Below are positions 17,964 through 26,379 of a stretch of 64,000 nucleotides of DNA, one piece after another. The translations under genes were made by a program, and so were the position numbers. The DNA lies in contig NZ_CAKLBU010000011.1 of the NCBI RefSeq assembly GCF_920984735.1, positions 62,001 through 126,000 on the forward strand, written 5' to 3'. Origin of the DNA: Pedobacter sp. Leaf250. Lineage in GTDB: Bacteria; Bacteroidota; Bacteroidia; Sphingobacteriales; Sphingobacteriaceae. The notes under the pieces were generated by a model. That model was not told where the DNA came from, ran no database searches, and worked only from the letters and a program-made list of their open reading frames with translations. Within the stretch, counting starts at the first letter, position 1; the number at the start of each line of letters is the position of its first letter.

Positions 17964-18344
17964 ATGGATAATACAGAAATAGAAAAATATATTGCTGATT
18001 TTCCGCTGGAAACGCAAGAAAAACTTCAGCTTGTTAGAAAAACGATAAAAGAAGCAGCTCCAGAGGCAACTGAAAAAATCAGCTATGCGATACCAACTTT
18101 CGATTTATATGGAAATTTGGTTCATTTCGCAGGTTATCAGAACCACATTGGTTTTTATCCAGGGAACGGAGGTATTGAAACTTTTAAGGCTGAAATCTCC
18201 GAATATAAAAGTGCAAAAGGTTCGGTTCAATTCCCTTTAAATAAACCATTACCATTGGATTTAATTAGCAGAATAACCAAATTCCGTGTTATCCAAAATT
18301 TGGAAAAGGCAAAACTTAAATCGAAAAAAAAGATTAATACCTAA
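17964..18344 (+). CDS. DUF1801 (YdhG/YjdI-like) family protein
   Basis: A 126-aa protein with the DUF1801 pattern: EIEKYIADFPLETQEKLQLVRKTIKEAAPEATEKISYAIPTF, then LVHFAGYQNHIGFYPGNGGIETF and GSVQFPLNKPLPLDLISRITKFR. The family folds like frataxin-related iron chaperones and is often called 'iron chaperone', though this is poorly supported. The basic tail (KLKSKKKINT) is typical. The stop codon TAA shares a base with the ATG of the AlkB-like gene (TAATG), so the two are coupled. Confidence 0.88.
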   Translation: MDNTEIEKYIADFPLETQEKLQLVRKTIKEAAPEATEKISYAIPTFDLYGNLVHFAGYQNHIGFYPGNGGIETFKAEISEYKSAKGSVQFPLNKPLPLDLISRITKFRVIQNLEKAKLKSKKKINT

Positions 18345-18952
18345 TGGATTTATTTTCATCTGCAATAAATACGGATCGAAATTTATTGCCTCATGGTGGT
18401 ACTGTAAACTATTTTGGCCAATTGTTCAACCATTCAGAAACTCAATTTTATTTTAAGGAGTTAATGGAAAATATCGACTGGAAAAATGATGAAGCTTTTA
18501 TCATGGGCAAACATATTATTACCAAGCGTAAAGTGGCTTGGTATGGCGATAATGGTTATGCTTATACCTATTCCAATGCCACAAAATATGCCCTACCATG
18601 GACAAAAGCATTGTTAGAACTTAGAGAAATTGCAGAACAAAAAACAGGCACAAAATTTAACTCATGCCTGTTAAATCTATATCATAATGGCGATGAAGGT
18701 ATGGCCTATCATAGCGATGATGAAAAATCACTTTTAAAAAATTCACCAATTGCTTCGATGAGTTTTGGTGCAGAAAGACGATTTCTTTTTAAACATAAAC
18801 AAACCAAAGAAACCATTTCCACATTTTTAGAGAATGGCAGTTTATTGGTGATGAAAGACGAAACCCAAACTCACTGGTTACATCGCTTGCCGCCTACCAA
18901 AAAGGTAAATCAAGCAAGGGTAAACCTAACCTTTAGAACAATGGTTGTTTAA
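18344..18952 (+). CDS. AlkB-like 2-oxoglutarate/Fe(II) dioxygenase
   Basis: A 202-aa protein with the AlkB core: the N-terminal substrate-lid region with RKVAWYGDNGYAYTYS, FNSCLLNLYHNGDEGMAYHSDDEKSL (HxD iron ligands in YHSDDE), then PIASMSFGAERRFLFKHK, a LLVMKDETQTHWLHRLP segment with the second histidine, and the 2OG-binding RVNLTFR. AlkB enzymes remove alkyl groups from 1-methyladenine and 3-methylcytosine in nucleic acids by oxidative demethylation. The start overlaps the DUF1801 stop. No adaptive-response regulator (Ada) is nearby, so expression may be constitutive or depend on elsewhere. Confidence 0.93.
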   Translation: MDLFSSAINTDRNLLPHGGTVNYFGQLFNHSETQFYFKELMENIDWKNDEAFIMGKHIITKRKVAWYGDNGYAYTYSNATKYALPWTKALLELREIAEQKTGTKFNSCLLNLYHNGDEGMAYHSDDEKSLLKNSPIASMSFGAERRFLFKHKQTKETISTFLENGSLLVMKDETQTHWLHRLPPTKKVNQARVNLTFRTMVV

Positions 18953-19001
18953 AGTTATGTCATTGGATGAATTGCAGATTCATCCAACAACAAATTAAGA
19001 A

Positions 19002-19793
19002 TTAGTGTTTAAATTCTTTAATATCTACAATGCGGTCATCATCAGGATTTTCTTTTAAGAATGAGGTACCGCGGCTGTTTTTCTCCCAACTATAATTTTG
19101 TTGGATCTCCCTCACCATAGTTTCCGAATTTAAAACTTTTGGCGGAACCGGTAATGTTAAGGTTTCTCCTGTTAAATAATTTACTTGATAAAGACCTTTA
19201 TCAACCGCAAAAACAAGTGTCGATTTATCTGAAGAATATAAAATAAATTTGCCTTGAATCATTTCTGCAGGATTTTGTCTCTTAATAGGATAAACCTTTC
19301 CACGCACTGTAGCAACTACGAAATCGTTATTAACAACTACTGTAGTCCTTGTGATTTCTTCCAATCCTTTCGCAAAATCTTTATCCTTTGCACCGTTAGA
19401 AGGTAGCGTTAAAGCTACAGCATTAGGCAGACCATTTTGAAGTGTAATGATGTAAAATGGCGAGATTTTTTTAGCTCCATCTTCTATTTGCACTAAAACT
19501 GCAGTTTTCTGTGAATTAATAAATCGAGCATCCTGATATTTTTTCGCCAATGGTTTCGATCCATCTTGAATATACAATGCAGTATCTTTTAATTTAACCG
19601 CAAAACCGCCAGAGCTATCAGGATTTTTATCATATACGTCTTCAACGACTAATATTTTATCTTTATATTTCGGAAACTCATTAAAATCATCTTTATCGGT
19701 AAATGCTTTAGAGGTTAAGGTTTTTTCCAAACTTCCACCCGTACAGCTAAATAGTGTAATGGAAAGAAAAAGAGCAAGTAGTGTGTTTTTCAT
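19002..19793 (-). CDS. Lipoprotein of unknown function
   Basis: A 263-aa lipoprotein: signal peptide MKNTLLALFLSITLFSC with Cys17 as the lipid site. The remainder is beta-rich (ILVVEDVYDKNPDSSGGFAVKLKDTALYIQDG, TTVVVNNDFVVATVRGKVYPI, STLVFAVDKGLYQVNYLTGETL) and may form a propeller or stacked sheets. I do not recognise a named family. It is monocistronic and divergent from the GNAT gene. Confidence 0.8.
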   Translation of the reverse strand: MKNTLLALFLSITLFSCTGGSLEKTLTSKAFTDKDDFNEFPKYKDKILVVEDVYDKNPDSSGGFAVKLKDTALYIQDGSKPLAKKYQDARFINSQKTAVLVQIEDGAKKISPFYIITLQNGLPNAVALTLPSNGAKDKDFAKGLEEITRTTVVVNNDFVVATVRGKVYPIKRQNPAEMIQGKFILYSSDKSTLVFAVDKGLYQVNYLTGETLTLPVPPKVLNSETMVREIQQNYSWEKNSRGTSFLKENPDDDRIVDIKEFKH

Positions 19794-19934
19794 AAAAAGG
19801 AATAGCTTTAATTTTTTAGCTAATTTATCATCTTTATCCTTTTAGATTAAAAAAATGGACAATTAAATTTTTGCCTAACAAAAAAAATACAACTTTTGAA
19901 TGATAAATTATTTTATAAATTAGTTAATAGCACA

Positions 19935-20453
19935 ATGATTATTATTGAAACTGAAAGGTTAATTCTTCGTGAATTAGAAGAAACCGATGTTGAAGGCATG
20001 TTTACATTGGATAGCGATGCTCAGGTACATCAGTTTTTGGGCAATAAACCTGTATCTACCATCGATGAAAGCAGAGCCGATATCAAATTTATAAGAGCGC
20101 AATACATCGAAAATGGAATTGGCCGTTGGGCTGTAATTGAAAAAGAATCAAACCAATTTGTGGGGTGGAGCGGTTTAAAATTAATTAAGGAAAACATTAA
20201 TTATCATTGCAATTATTATGATATCGGATATCGTTTTATCAGCAAATTTTGGGGTAAAGGTTATGCTACCGAATCGGCTCGGGCAGTAATGGAATATGGC
20301 TTTAATACCTTAAAATTGAATGAAATTATTGGCATTGCAGATATAGAAAATCAGGCATCAATTAACGTTTTGGAAAAATTGGGATTGAAGAAAATCAATA
20401 TTTTTGAATATCATGGAAAAGCACATCAATGGTTAAAAATTGAAAAATTTTGA
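19935..20453 (+). CDS. GNAT family N-acetyltransferase (RimJ/RimL type)
   Basis: About 172 aa from the ATG at 19935, which begins the canonical N-terminus MIIIETERLILRELEETDVEGMF. Further hallmarks are WAVIEKESNQFVGWSGLKLI, NYYDIGYRFISKFWGKGYATESARAVMEYGF (acetyl-CoA-binding motif A, with GKGYAT in place of RxGxGxA/G), and NEIIGIADIENQASINVLEKLGLKK. It transfers an acetyl group from acetyl-CoA to an amine, often a protein N-terminus or small metabolite; the substrate is unknown. A TTG start at 19896 would add 13 unlikely residues. Confidence 0.9.
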   Translation: MIIIETERLILRELEETDVEGMFTLDSDAQVHQFLGNKPVSTIDESRADIKFIRAQYIENGIGRWAVIEKESNQFVGWSGLKLIKENINYHCNYYDIGYRFISKFWGKGYATESARAVMEYGFNTLKLNEIIGIADIENQASINVLEKLGLKKINIFEYHGKAHQWLKIEKF

Positions 20454-20547
20454 GGTTTAAGCCCATCAATAAAAATATCTTAAGAGAGTGAAATTCTCAA
20501 CAATATGTTATTTAGATTTTCATAAATTAGCATAAACGATCTTACTC

Positions 20548-20730
20548 ATGATACCACTGATTTTCATTCCATTTATTTTCATTCTTCTTGCAAAGAAAGC
20601 CAATGCAGCCAGAGCCGCTTATAAGATGAAAGATTATTCACGATTTAAAATGGAGTTGGTAATGCTTACAATAATGGTAGTAATTGGATCAAGCTTGGTA
20701 ATTTTTATGCAACTGAAATTTTTTAAATAA
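20548..20730 (+). CDS. Small membrane protein, hypothetical
   Basis: A 60-aa protein with a hydrophobic segment at residues 2-14 (IPLIFIPFIFILL), a basic middle (KKANAARAAYKMKDYSRFKMEL) and a second hydrophobic helix at about 38-55 (MLTIMVVIGSSLVIFMQL). The layout, inside-positive linker and helix lengths suggest a real two-helix inner-membrane protein. No family was recognised. Confidence 0.55.
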   Translation: MIPLIFIPFIFILLAKKANAARAAYKMKDYSRFKMELVMLTIMVVIGSSLVIFMQLKFFK

Positions 20731-20794
20731 TTTAGATTGATCATTAAATTATCTGGATTTAATATCAAATGATTTAAGTTTTAATACCTATTCC

Positions 20795-21334
20795 TTACCA
20801 TTTCCAACTTAAATCTTCATGATAATTTAAATTTAAATTTCTCGCAAGCGAAATTAAGTCATCTCGCAATCTGTTTACATTTTCGATACCGGCTTTAGGA
20901 ATAATTACCGTTTCAATTTTCAGTTTTATAAAGAAATGATTTTCAGTTTCAGACATAGAACTAATTTGTGATAAAAATACATCAGATTGACCAGCAACAC
21001 TCTCATAATGCAAATGAGAATCATTTATTTTTAATCTAACCTCCTTATCAAATCTACTTTCGTAAGCTTTTAAAAGCTTCTTATAATGATGAATATAATG
21101 TCTCTTCATCCTTCCAGAATGAAAAAACGAGATGATCAATAAGATGCAGAAAAGTATTAATGCCATCAGCATTTCATCTTTCCAAAGCAAAAATGCTATT
21201 AACATGGAGATGATAAATAAATAGGCAAACCAGGTTTTAAGGATAATTTGTTTCAGCTTTCCATCATTCTTGAAATGATATAAGTTAGCCTGTAAAAAAT
21301 CTTTTTCCTTTAAAATATATTTGATATCAATCAC
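20795..21334 (-). CDS. YcxB-like membrane protein
   Basis: A 179-aa protein with two close transmembrane helices (about residues 35-49, FAYLFIISMLIAFLL, and 53-70, EMLMALILFCILLIISFF), a basic loop, then a soluble C-terminal part (HYESVAGQSDVFLSQISSMSETENHFFIKLKIETVIIPKAGIENV) ending in a W-K-W tail. This is the arrangement of the YcxB-like domain, where the C-terminal strand-rich unit faces the cytoplasm. No catalytic role is known. It is probably cotranscribed with the gene upstream at 21369-22046 (34-bp gap). Confidence 0.7.
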   Translation of the reverse strand: MIDIKYILKEKDFLQANLYHFKNDGKLKQIILKTWFAYLFIISMLIAFLLWKDEMLMALILFCILLIISFFHSGRMKRHYIHHYKKLLKAYESRFDKEVRLKINDSHLHYESVAGQSDVFLSQISSMSETENHFFIKLKIETVIIPKAGIENVNRLRDDLISLARNLNLNYHEDLSWKW

Positions 21335-21368
21335 TTCTGTATGTTTTAATACGTATCTCGCCTAAATA

Positions 21369-22046
21369 TTATTCTGCCCACAATAAGAAATTAATAATAT
21401 CACATTGTTTTCTGGATGCTTCCGGAATTTCATCCTGAAACATAAAGAGCATGCCATTTGTATTTAGTTTCAGTTTATCTTTAGTAAGCGTACTGGTTAT
21501 GTCTTCAAGCTTATCCTTAGTTTCGGCTGGTATAGCTAGTAAAACTTCATTAAAATACTTTTTAAATATAACTTGTTTTTGCATGGTGGTTTTAGGATTT
21601 AAACTAAGATGTATCTCATTAAATAGAATTGCATGAACATCTGGGTAGAATTTAAAAAACTGTAGAGAAAGTATCGATGACAAGTAAGCTTTTGGCTGTA
21701 CATATTTCTGATTTCGATCCATTTCCTTTTCCAAAACCCAAATTTTATTATTTAAAACGCTATCGTAAACAAGCTTCAGCTGATTTATTGACTTTTGAAG
21801 CATCGGCGATAATTTCATTTCTCTCCTTAATACCCGGTATTTGGGAAGAAGCTGTGTTTTATAATTTATTATATAATTCGCTTTAACTAAAAAATCATCT
21901 TTCCAAAAAGTATCTCTTTTACATTTTTCATATTCAACTTTGGTTAATAATAAACTATCACATGTATTTGAACTTATTTTTTGTCCATAAACATGAACGA
22001 AAAATAGATTAAAAATTATTATTAACCTGAAAATTAGAGATTTCAT
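21369..22046 (-). CDS. Exported hypothetical protein
   Basis: A 225-aa protein with an N-terminal signal peptide (SLIFRLIIIFNLFFVHVYGQ, no lipobox, probably cleaved after G-Q), followed by a mainly helical part (QLKLVYDSVLNNKIWVLEKEMDRNQKY, KDKLEDITSTLTKDKLKLN). I do not recognise it. It is probably periplasmic, and is followed by the YcxB-like gene on the same strand. Confidence 0.65.
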   Translation of the reverse strand: MKSLIFRLIIIFNLFFVHVYGQKISSNTCDSLLLTKVEYEKCKRDTFWKDDFLVKANYIINYKTQLLPKYRVLRREMKLSPMLQKSINQLKLVYDSVLNNKIWVLEKEMDRNQKYVQPKAYLSSILSLQFFKFYPDVHAILFNEIHLSLNPKTTMQKQVIFKKYFNEVLLAIPAETKDKLEDITSTLTKDKLKLNTNGMLFMFQDEIPEASRKQCDIINFLLWAE

Positions 22047-22213
22047 AATATAAATGAGGATGGTTTAATACTGCATACATTAATATAGATCTACTAAAAT
22101 ATCAAAAAACATTTATCATCCACAATAATGAAGATGGTAAACTTTTATAATTTCTAATAGTAAATTATTTTCTTGGTTTAGTTTTTGATATGAGTTGAAA
22201 AAATCAGAAAATC

Positions 22214-22612
22214 ATGAAAAATTTATTTATTTGCGGGCTTGTAATATGTTTATTTAGTGCTTGCCTGGAAAAGTTCGATCAGAAAAAATTAACGCAAACT
22301 AAATGGGAACTAACTGAATTACCAGGCTTAACACTACCTACAAGTGCAAAAGCAACTTTAAATTTTGGCGATAGCTTAAAAGTAAATGGAAAAGCTTTTT
22401 GCAATAACTATGGCGGCCAGGCAGAAGTGGTAGAAAATAAAATTATGCTTAAGAATCTGTTCAGCACCAAAATGTTTTGTCAGGAAACTGATGCAGCCGA
22501 GCGAGCTTATTTGCAAGCGATTAATCAGGTTAATACTGCTAAAATTGAAGGCGATAGATTAACCCTATTAAACGGAACGCAAAAGTTGTTGGTTTTTAAG
22601 AAACTAGATTAA
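22214..22612 (+). CDS. META-domain lipoprotein (HslJ-like)
   Basis: A 132-aa lipoprotein with lipobox FSAC (Cys17) and a single META domain: LTQTKWELTEL, ATLNFGDSLKVNGKAFCNNYGGQAEVVENKIMLKNLFSTKMFCQE, YLQAINQVNTAKIEGDRLTLLNG. META domains occur in E. coli HslJ and in Leishmania META-1 and are linked to stress and, for HslJ, novobiocin resistance; here the role is unknown. The paired cysteines (C47/C73 region) are typical of the family. A strong terminator follows. Confidence 0.87.
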   Translation: MKNLFICGLVICLFSACLEKFDQKKLTQTKWELTELPGLTLPTSAKATLNFGDSLKVNGKAFCNNYGGQAEVVENKIMLKNLFSTKMFCQETDAAERAYLQAINQVNTAKIEGDRLTLLNGTQKLLVFKKLD

Positions 22613-22629
22613 GAATAATTTATATATTC

Positions 22630-22670
22630 AAAAGCCCGAAATAAACTTTTTTAGTATTTTCGGGCTTTTA
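22630..22670 (+). terminator. Terminator after META-domain gene
   Basis: AAAGCCCGAAA, a 15-base loop, TTTTCGGGCTTTT: a GC-rich stem ending in a T-run 18 bases after the stop. Confidence 0.8.
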
Positions 22671-22687
22671 GTTTTTATAACGAAACG

Positions 22688-23617
22688 ATGTCATTAAAAA
22701 TCAAATTGGATTTTAAGTTCTTTTTCTCTACAGCGAGAAATGCTTTTGTACTGTTTCAAAAAAACGATCCATTACGATTGGCAGGAGCAACTGCTTTCTT
22801 TACCAACTTTGCGTTACCACCTATCCTCATTATATTAATTCGGTTATTCGGCATGTTTACCGATAGAAGAATGCTTGCCACACATTTATTTGAGCGCTTG
22901 GCAAATATTCTTGATGATGATAGTATACAACAAATTAGATCGACATTAAGAAATATTCGTGGAATTGATCAGGCTTGGTACATTACCCTTTTTAGCTTTG
23001 TTTTTTTCTTATTTGTAGCCACTACCCTTTTTAATGTAATCAAAAACTCATTGGAACAAATTTGGAATATTGGCCAGAAAGATAAAAAAGGTGTGCTCAG
23101 CACATTAAAATCAAGGGCAATTTCTGTAATTATTATTTTATTGGCGGGTATTTTATTTTTTATAGGTTTACTGGCCGATAGTGTTCAAGCCATTATTGGT
23201 GCTTATTTAAATACCAATTCTCCATCTTTCGGACTTGTTTTAACCTCCATTTTAAATCAATTTATTTTCGTCATCATCGTTACCACCTGGTTTACCATGT
23301 TGTTTAGGTATTTAACCAATGGCCGACCAACGTGGAAAGCAGCACTTTCAGGTGGATTATTAACAGGGTGCTTATTTACCGCTGGAAAGTATATTTTAAG
23401 AATATTGTTACCCCTTAGTAATATCAGCAATATTTATGGTTCGGCAGGCTCACTTATTGTTATTATGCTATTTGTGTTCTACTCATCGCTTATTTTCTAC
23501 TTTGGTGCATCATACATTAAAGCATTAAGTATTGGTCGTGAAACACCAATTATTCCTAAAAACGGATCTTACGCATACGAGTTAACAGAAGTTGATTTAG
23601 TAGAAAAACCTGATTAA
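22688..23617 (+). CDS. YihY/BrkB family inner-membrane protein
   Basis: A 309-aa integral membrane protein with about six helices (e.g. LAGATAFFTNFALPPILIILI, YITLFSFVFFLFVATTLFNVI, VIIILLAGILFFIGLL, LNQFIFVIIVTTWFTMLFRYL, GSLIVIMLFVFYSSLIFYFGASY). The LRLAGATAFFTNFALPP opening, the W-x-I-G/KSRAISVI stretch and the late YGSAGSLIVIMLFVFYSSLIFYFGAxY motif are family hallmarks. YihY/BrkB proteins were once called ribonuclease BN by mistake; their function is unclear, possibly transport or envelope maintenance. Confidence 0.92.
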   Translation: MSLKIKLDFKFFFSTARNAFVLFQKNDPLRLAGATAFFTNFALPPILIILIRLFGMFTDRRMLATHLFERLANILDDDSIQQIRSTLRNIRGIDQAWYITLFSFVFFLFVATTLFNVIKNSLEQIWNIGQKDKKGVLSTLKSRAISVIIILLAGILFFIGLLADSVQAIIGAYLNTNSPSFGLVLTSILNQFIFVIIVTTWFTMLFRYLTNGRPTWKAALSGGLLTGCLFTAGKYILRILLPLSNISNIYGSAGSLIVIMLFVFYSSLIFYFGASYIKALSIGRETPIIPKNGSYAYELTEVDLVEKPD

Positions 23618-23655
23618 CAGAAAAAGGCAAATCGTTATTGATTTGCCTTCTTCTG
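23618..23655. terminator. Bidirectional terminator between yihY-like and porin genes
   Basis: GGCAAATC-GTTATT-GATTTGCC flanked by CAGAA and TTCTG, which extends the stem. It lies between convergent genes. Confidence 0.7.
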
Positions 23656-23673
23656 TTATGCTTTATTCTTTTC

Positions 23674-24264
23674 TTAGAATAATCTATATCCCAATCCAAC
23701 TGTGAACAAATTCAACTTTGTTCCTGGGTAACCAGATTTATTGATTTTTGATAAACCCAATTCATATCTGGCTTCTAAACTTAATTTTTTCAAATCAACT
23801 CCAGCCCCAAATTGCCAGGCCAAAGCTTGATTTTTAAAATCAGCCCTGAAAACACTTCCCGCAGCTTGACTAAAACTTTGATTTTCATCAATTATTAAGG
23901 AAAACATTGGTCCTGTGTTTAATCTAACGCCGATTCCTGCAGCACCAAACTTCGTACCCACTAACAAAGGAACGTCCAAACTTGTAAAACGAACCTTATT
24001 TACTTCGCCAGTTGCATCGCTAATTAAATCAGCTTTTTTGCCAGATATGTATAGTTCTGGTTGAAAATGAATTCCCGCAGCACCAATCCTTGCCCATACT
24101 CCTCCATAAAATCCAGCCCGATTATCACTACTAAAAGTATTCTCCGAATCGAATTTAGAGAAGTTTGCTCCAGCTTTCAAACCAAATTGGAATGAAGGTA
24201 AAACTTGCGCACTTGCGAAAAAGCATACAAATAAGCATGCTACCGTTAAAGATAAAGATTTCAT
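23674..24264 (-). CDS. Outer-membrane beta-barrel protein (PorT-like)
   Basis: A 196-aa protein with signal peptide (MKSLSLTVACLFVCFFASAQ) and an eight-stranded small-barrel pattern: FQFGLKAGANFSKFDSE, GFYGGVWARIGAAGIHFQPELYISGKKAD, RFTSLDVPLLVGTKFGAAGIGVRLNTGPMFSL, LAWQFGAGVDLKKLSLEARYELGLSKI, LFTVGLGYRLF. It is the PorT/outer-membrane beta-barrel family common in Bacteroidota; not a general diffusion porin. It follows the coiled-coil gene on the same strand by 23 bp. Confidence 0.87.
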   Translation of the reverse strand: MKSLSLTVACLFVCFFASAQVLPSFQFGLKAGANFSKFDSENTFSSDNRAGFYGGVWARIGAAGIHFQPELYISGKKADLISDATGEVNKVRFTSLDVPLLVGTKFGAAGIGVRLNTGPMFSLIIDENQSFSQAAGSVFRADFKNQALAWQFGAGVDLKKLSLEARYELGLSKINKSGYPGTKLNLFTVGLGYRLF

Positions 24265-24287
24265 AATATGGGATATTTTATATGTTT

Positions 24288-24584
24288 CTAGCTAGTTGCA
24301 TTGTTAATGGCTTCTTGTTCTTTTAAAGCCTCAACATTGTTTTTGTTGCCAAAATTCTCTGTTTTGTTTGCAAAATAGTCTAAAATAGACACAATCGTAT
24401 CTAAATTATCCGCCAATCTTTGGTGCATATCACCTGCATCCTTTTCTAATCTACTATCCCCAAGTTCAATATTGTCGACTTCGATTTTGCCAATCTTCTG
24501 AATAAGTGCCTGTTGTGAATTTTGTAAATCCTCAAGTTCACGCACAATCTTCTCCATTAATTCAAACTTCTTTAAAGTATTCAT
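24288..24584 (-). CDS. Hypothetical coiled-coil protein
   Basis: About 98 aa from the ATG at 24584 (MNTLKKFELMEKIVRELEDLQNSQ). Nearly the whole protein is amphipathic helix with heptad spacing (ELMEKIVRELEDLQNSQQALIQKIGKI, DMHQRLADNLDTIVSILDYF). An upstream in-frame start (24671) would add 29 basic, low-complexity residues that do not look coding. No family is recognised. It precedes the barrel gene by 23 bp, so the two are probably in one operon. Confidence 0.6.
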   Translation of the reverse strand: MNTLKKFELMEKIVRELEDLQNSQQALIQKIGKIEVDNIELGDSRLEKDAGDMHQRLADNLDTIVSILDYFANKTENFGNKNNVEALKEQEAINNATS

Positions 24585-24707
24585 AGGTCTTCTTTTTAAT
24601 TTTTTAAACTGTTTTATAATAAACCCATACCTCATCAATTTGTTTTTATTTCCATTTATTTGGAATTTCAAAAAACAACTAATAAATTAGTTTAAAATCC
24701 AATTATT

Positions 24708-25859
24708 ATGAAAAGTTTATTTCTCACAGCTGTATTTTCCGTGTTCAATATCATCGTTTTTGCCCAAACTTTAGCAATTGATAAAGATAAGTTGTTTGAT
24801 TTATACCAAACCCAACGCTATGCAGAAGCTGGTGAATATCTAAAAGAAAATTATGGAGAAAACACAGAAGATTTGAAAGCATTGACCCAAATGGGTTACT
24901 GTTTTTTAATGGCGGGCAATAATGTAGAAGCAGAGAAATATTATTTGAAAGCTAATTCTTTGCAAGCCGATAACCTACCTATTCTTTTTAATTTGGCCAG
25001 CATCAATACTAGGAGGGGCAATACCGATAAAGCCAAGCAGTACTATGGGGAAATTGTAAAGCTTGATAGCAACAATTTTATTGTTTATAAACTTTTAGCA
25101 AACATGTATTTCTCCAATAAAGATTCGTTAAAGCGAGTTTACCTTTTAAAAGCAAATAAACTGGTGCCTACTGATGGCGATGTTGCTGTTGATTTGGCCG
25201 AAGTGCATGCTTTATATCAAGATAATGGTAAAGCTTACGATGTTTTGAATGTGGCTATTAAAGCTGATAGTGAAAATCTTGTATTGCAAAGAGCAAAACT
25301 TCCAATAGCGAATTATTTAAAAAAGTATGATGAAGTAATTGTTTCAGGTGAGGCTTTGCTAAAGATTGGGCCAGATGCGGCAGTTATAAAGGATGTTGCA
25401 AAGGCTTACTACTTCACTAAAAAATATGATAGAGCAGTTGCTCTTTTTACACAGCTGGAGAAAATGCAGATGCAAAATGAAAACACATTATATTATACTA
25501 CACTATGTTATCGCTATTTAAAAAACCATAAAATGGCTGCAGTATATGCTAAAAAAACAATTGAGGAAGGGATTTCGCCAAATATCCCAAACTATTATGC
25601 ACTATTGGGTTTAGCTTATGAGGAAAATCAACAATTTTCTCTGGCAAATGCTGCTTACAAGAAAGGACTTTTTTTTGATACTAACCCTACTTTATATTAT
25701 CGGCTGGCCATACTTTATGATACTAAGTTGAAACAAAGTAAATCCGCAAGAAATTACTACCAACTTTATCTAAAAAGCAAACCCAATCCTAAAATTGACG
25801 AGCAGGAAATTAAGTTTGCTCAAGCGAGAATTGAGCAGATGGATTTATTAACTAAATAA
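24708..25859 (+). CDS. Exported tetratricopeptide-repeat protein
   Basis: A 383-aa protein with a signal peptide (LFLTAVFSVFNIIVFAQ), then TPR units through its full length: AYLTQMGYCFLMAGNNVEAEKYYLKANSLQ, ILFNLASINTRRGNTDKAKQYYGEIVKLD, KLLANMYFSNKD, DVAKAYYFTKKYDRAVALFTQLEKM, YYALLGLAYEENQQFSLANAAYKKGLFFD. It probably lies in the periplasm and scaffolds other proteins. Its end overlaps the convergent DUF4268 gene by 8 bp. Confidence 0.87.
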   Translation: MKSLFLTAVFSVFNIIVFAQTLAIDKDKLFDLYQTQRYAEAGEYLKENYGENTEDLKALTQMGYCFLMAGNNVEAEKYYLKANSLQADNLPILFNLASINTRRGNTDKAKQYYGEIVKLDSNNFIVYKLLANMYFSNKDSLKRVYLLKANKLVPTDGDVAVDLAEVHALYQDNGKAYDVLNVAIKADSENLVLQRAKLPIANYLKKYDEVIVSGEALLKIGPDAAVIKDVAKAYYFTKKYDRAVALFTQLEKMQMQNENTLYYTTLCYRYLKNHKMAAVYAKKTIEEGISPNIPNYYALLGLAYEENQQFSLANAAYKKGLFFDTNPTLYYRLAILYDTKLKQSKSARNYYQLYLKSKPNPKIDEQEIKFAQARIEQMDLLTK

Positions 25860-26313
25860 GATCTTCGAAAACAGGCTTCACATTATCCCAAAATTCATCT
25901 AAAGCAATAATTCTGGGTTTAAAAAATGAGATCAAATCTGGCCAATGTTGTTGGTTAAATACGCTCACGCCATTTAATGTAATCGAAATTTGGCTCACCG
26001 TTTTTCCATATTCATCGGTAAAATCTTTTACCCAATCCCATTCCTCATTCATGGTGTTCGAAAACATCAATTTAAATTCCTCAAATTGATCAAATATTAA
26101 ATGCCTGATATCTGCATCTGGGTGTGTAAGCTGAATAGCTATGATAGCCTGCTTATTGGTAACATCCATTTTAAAGAAGATATTTTTGACACCAGTTTTG
26201 TAATTAACCCAATGTACGGTTGATCCACTTGCAGATGGAACAGGTTTCATATACTGCCCAAAGCTAATCCAAAATTGCTGTCTTAACCTCGCGGCCTCTT
26301 CTTTGCTATACAT
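25852..26313 (-). CDS. DUF4268 family protein
   Basis: A 153-aa protein matching DUF4268: LRQQFWISFGQYMKPVPSASG, VNYKTGVKNIFFKMDVTNKQAIIAIQLTHPDADIRHLIFDQFEEF, then EWDWVKDFTDEYGKTVSQISITLNGVSVFNQQHWPDLISFFKPRIIALDEFW. Some DUF4268 domains are fused to restriction or nuclease modules, but this copy is a short stand-alone one of unknown function. The gene overlaps the TPR gene tail-to-tail by 8 bp, so their mRNAs are antisense at the ends. Confidence 0.85.
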   Translation of the reverse strand: MYSKEEAARLRQQFWISFGQYMKPVPSASGSTVHWVNYKTGVKNIFFKMDVTNKQAIIAIQLTHPDADIRHLIFDQFEEFKLMFSNTMNEEWDWVKDFTDEYGKTVSQISITLNGVSVFNQQHWPDLISFFKPRIIALDEFWDNVKPVFEDLI

Positions 26314-26379
26314 ATTATTTAATGCGATTGCTATAAATTAAATGATATTTTTTGAGCAATAGCCTGCAATATTAAAGCA

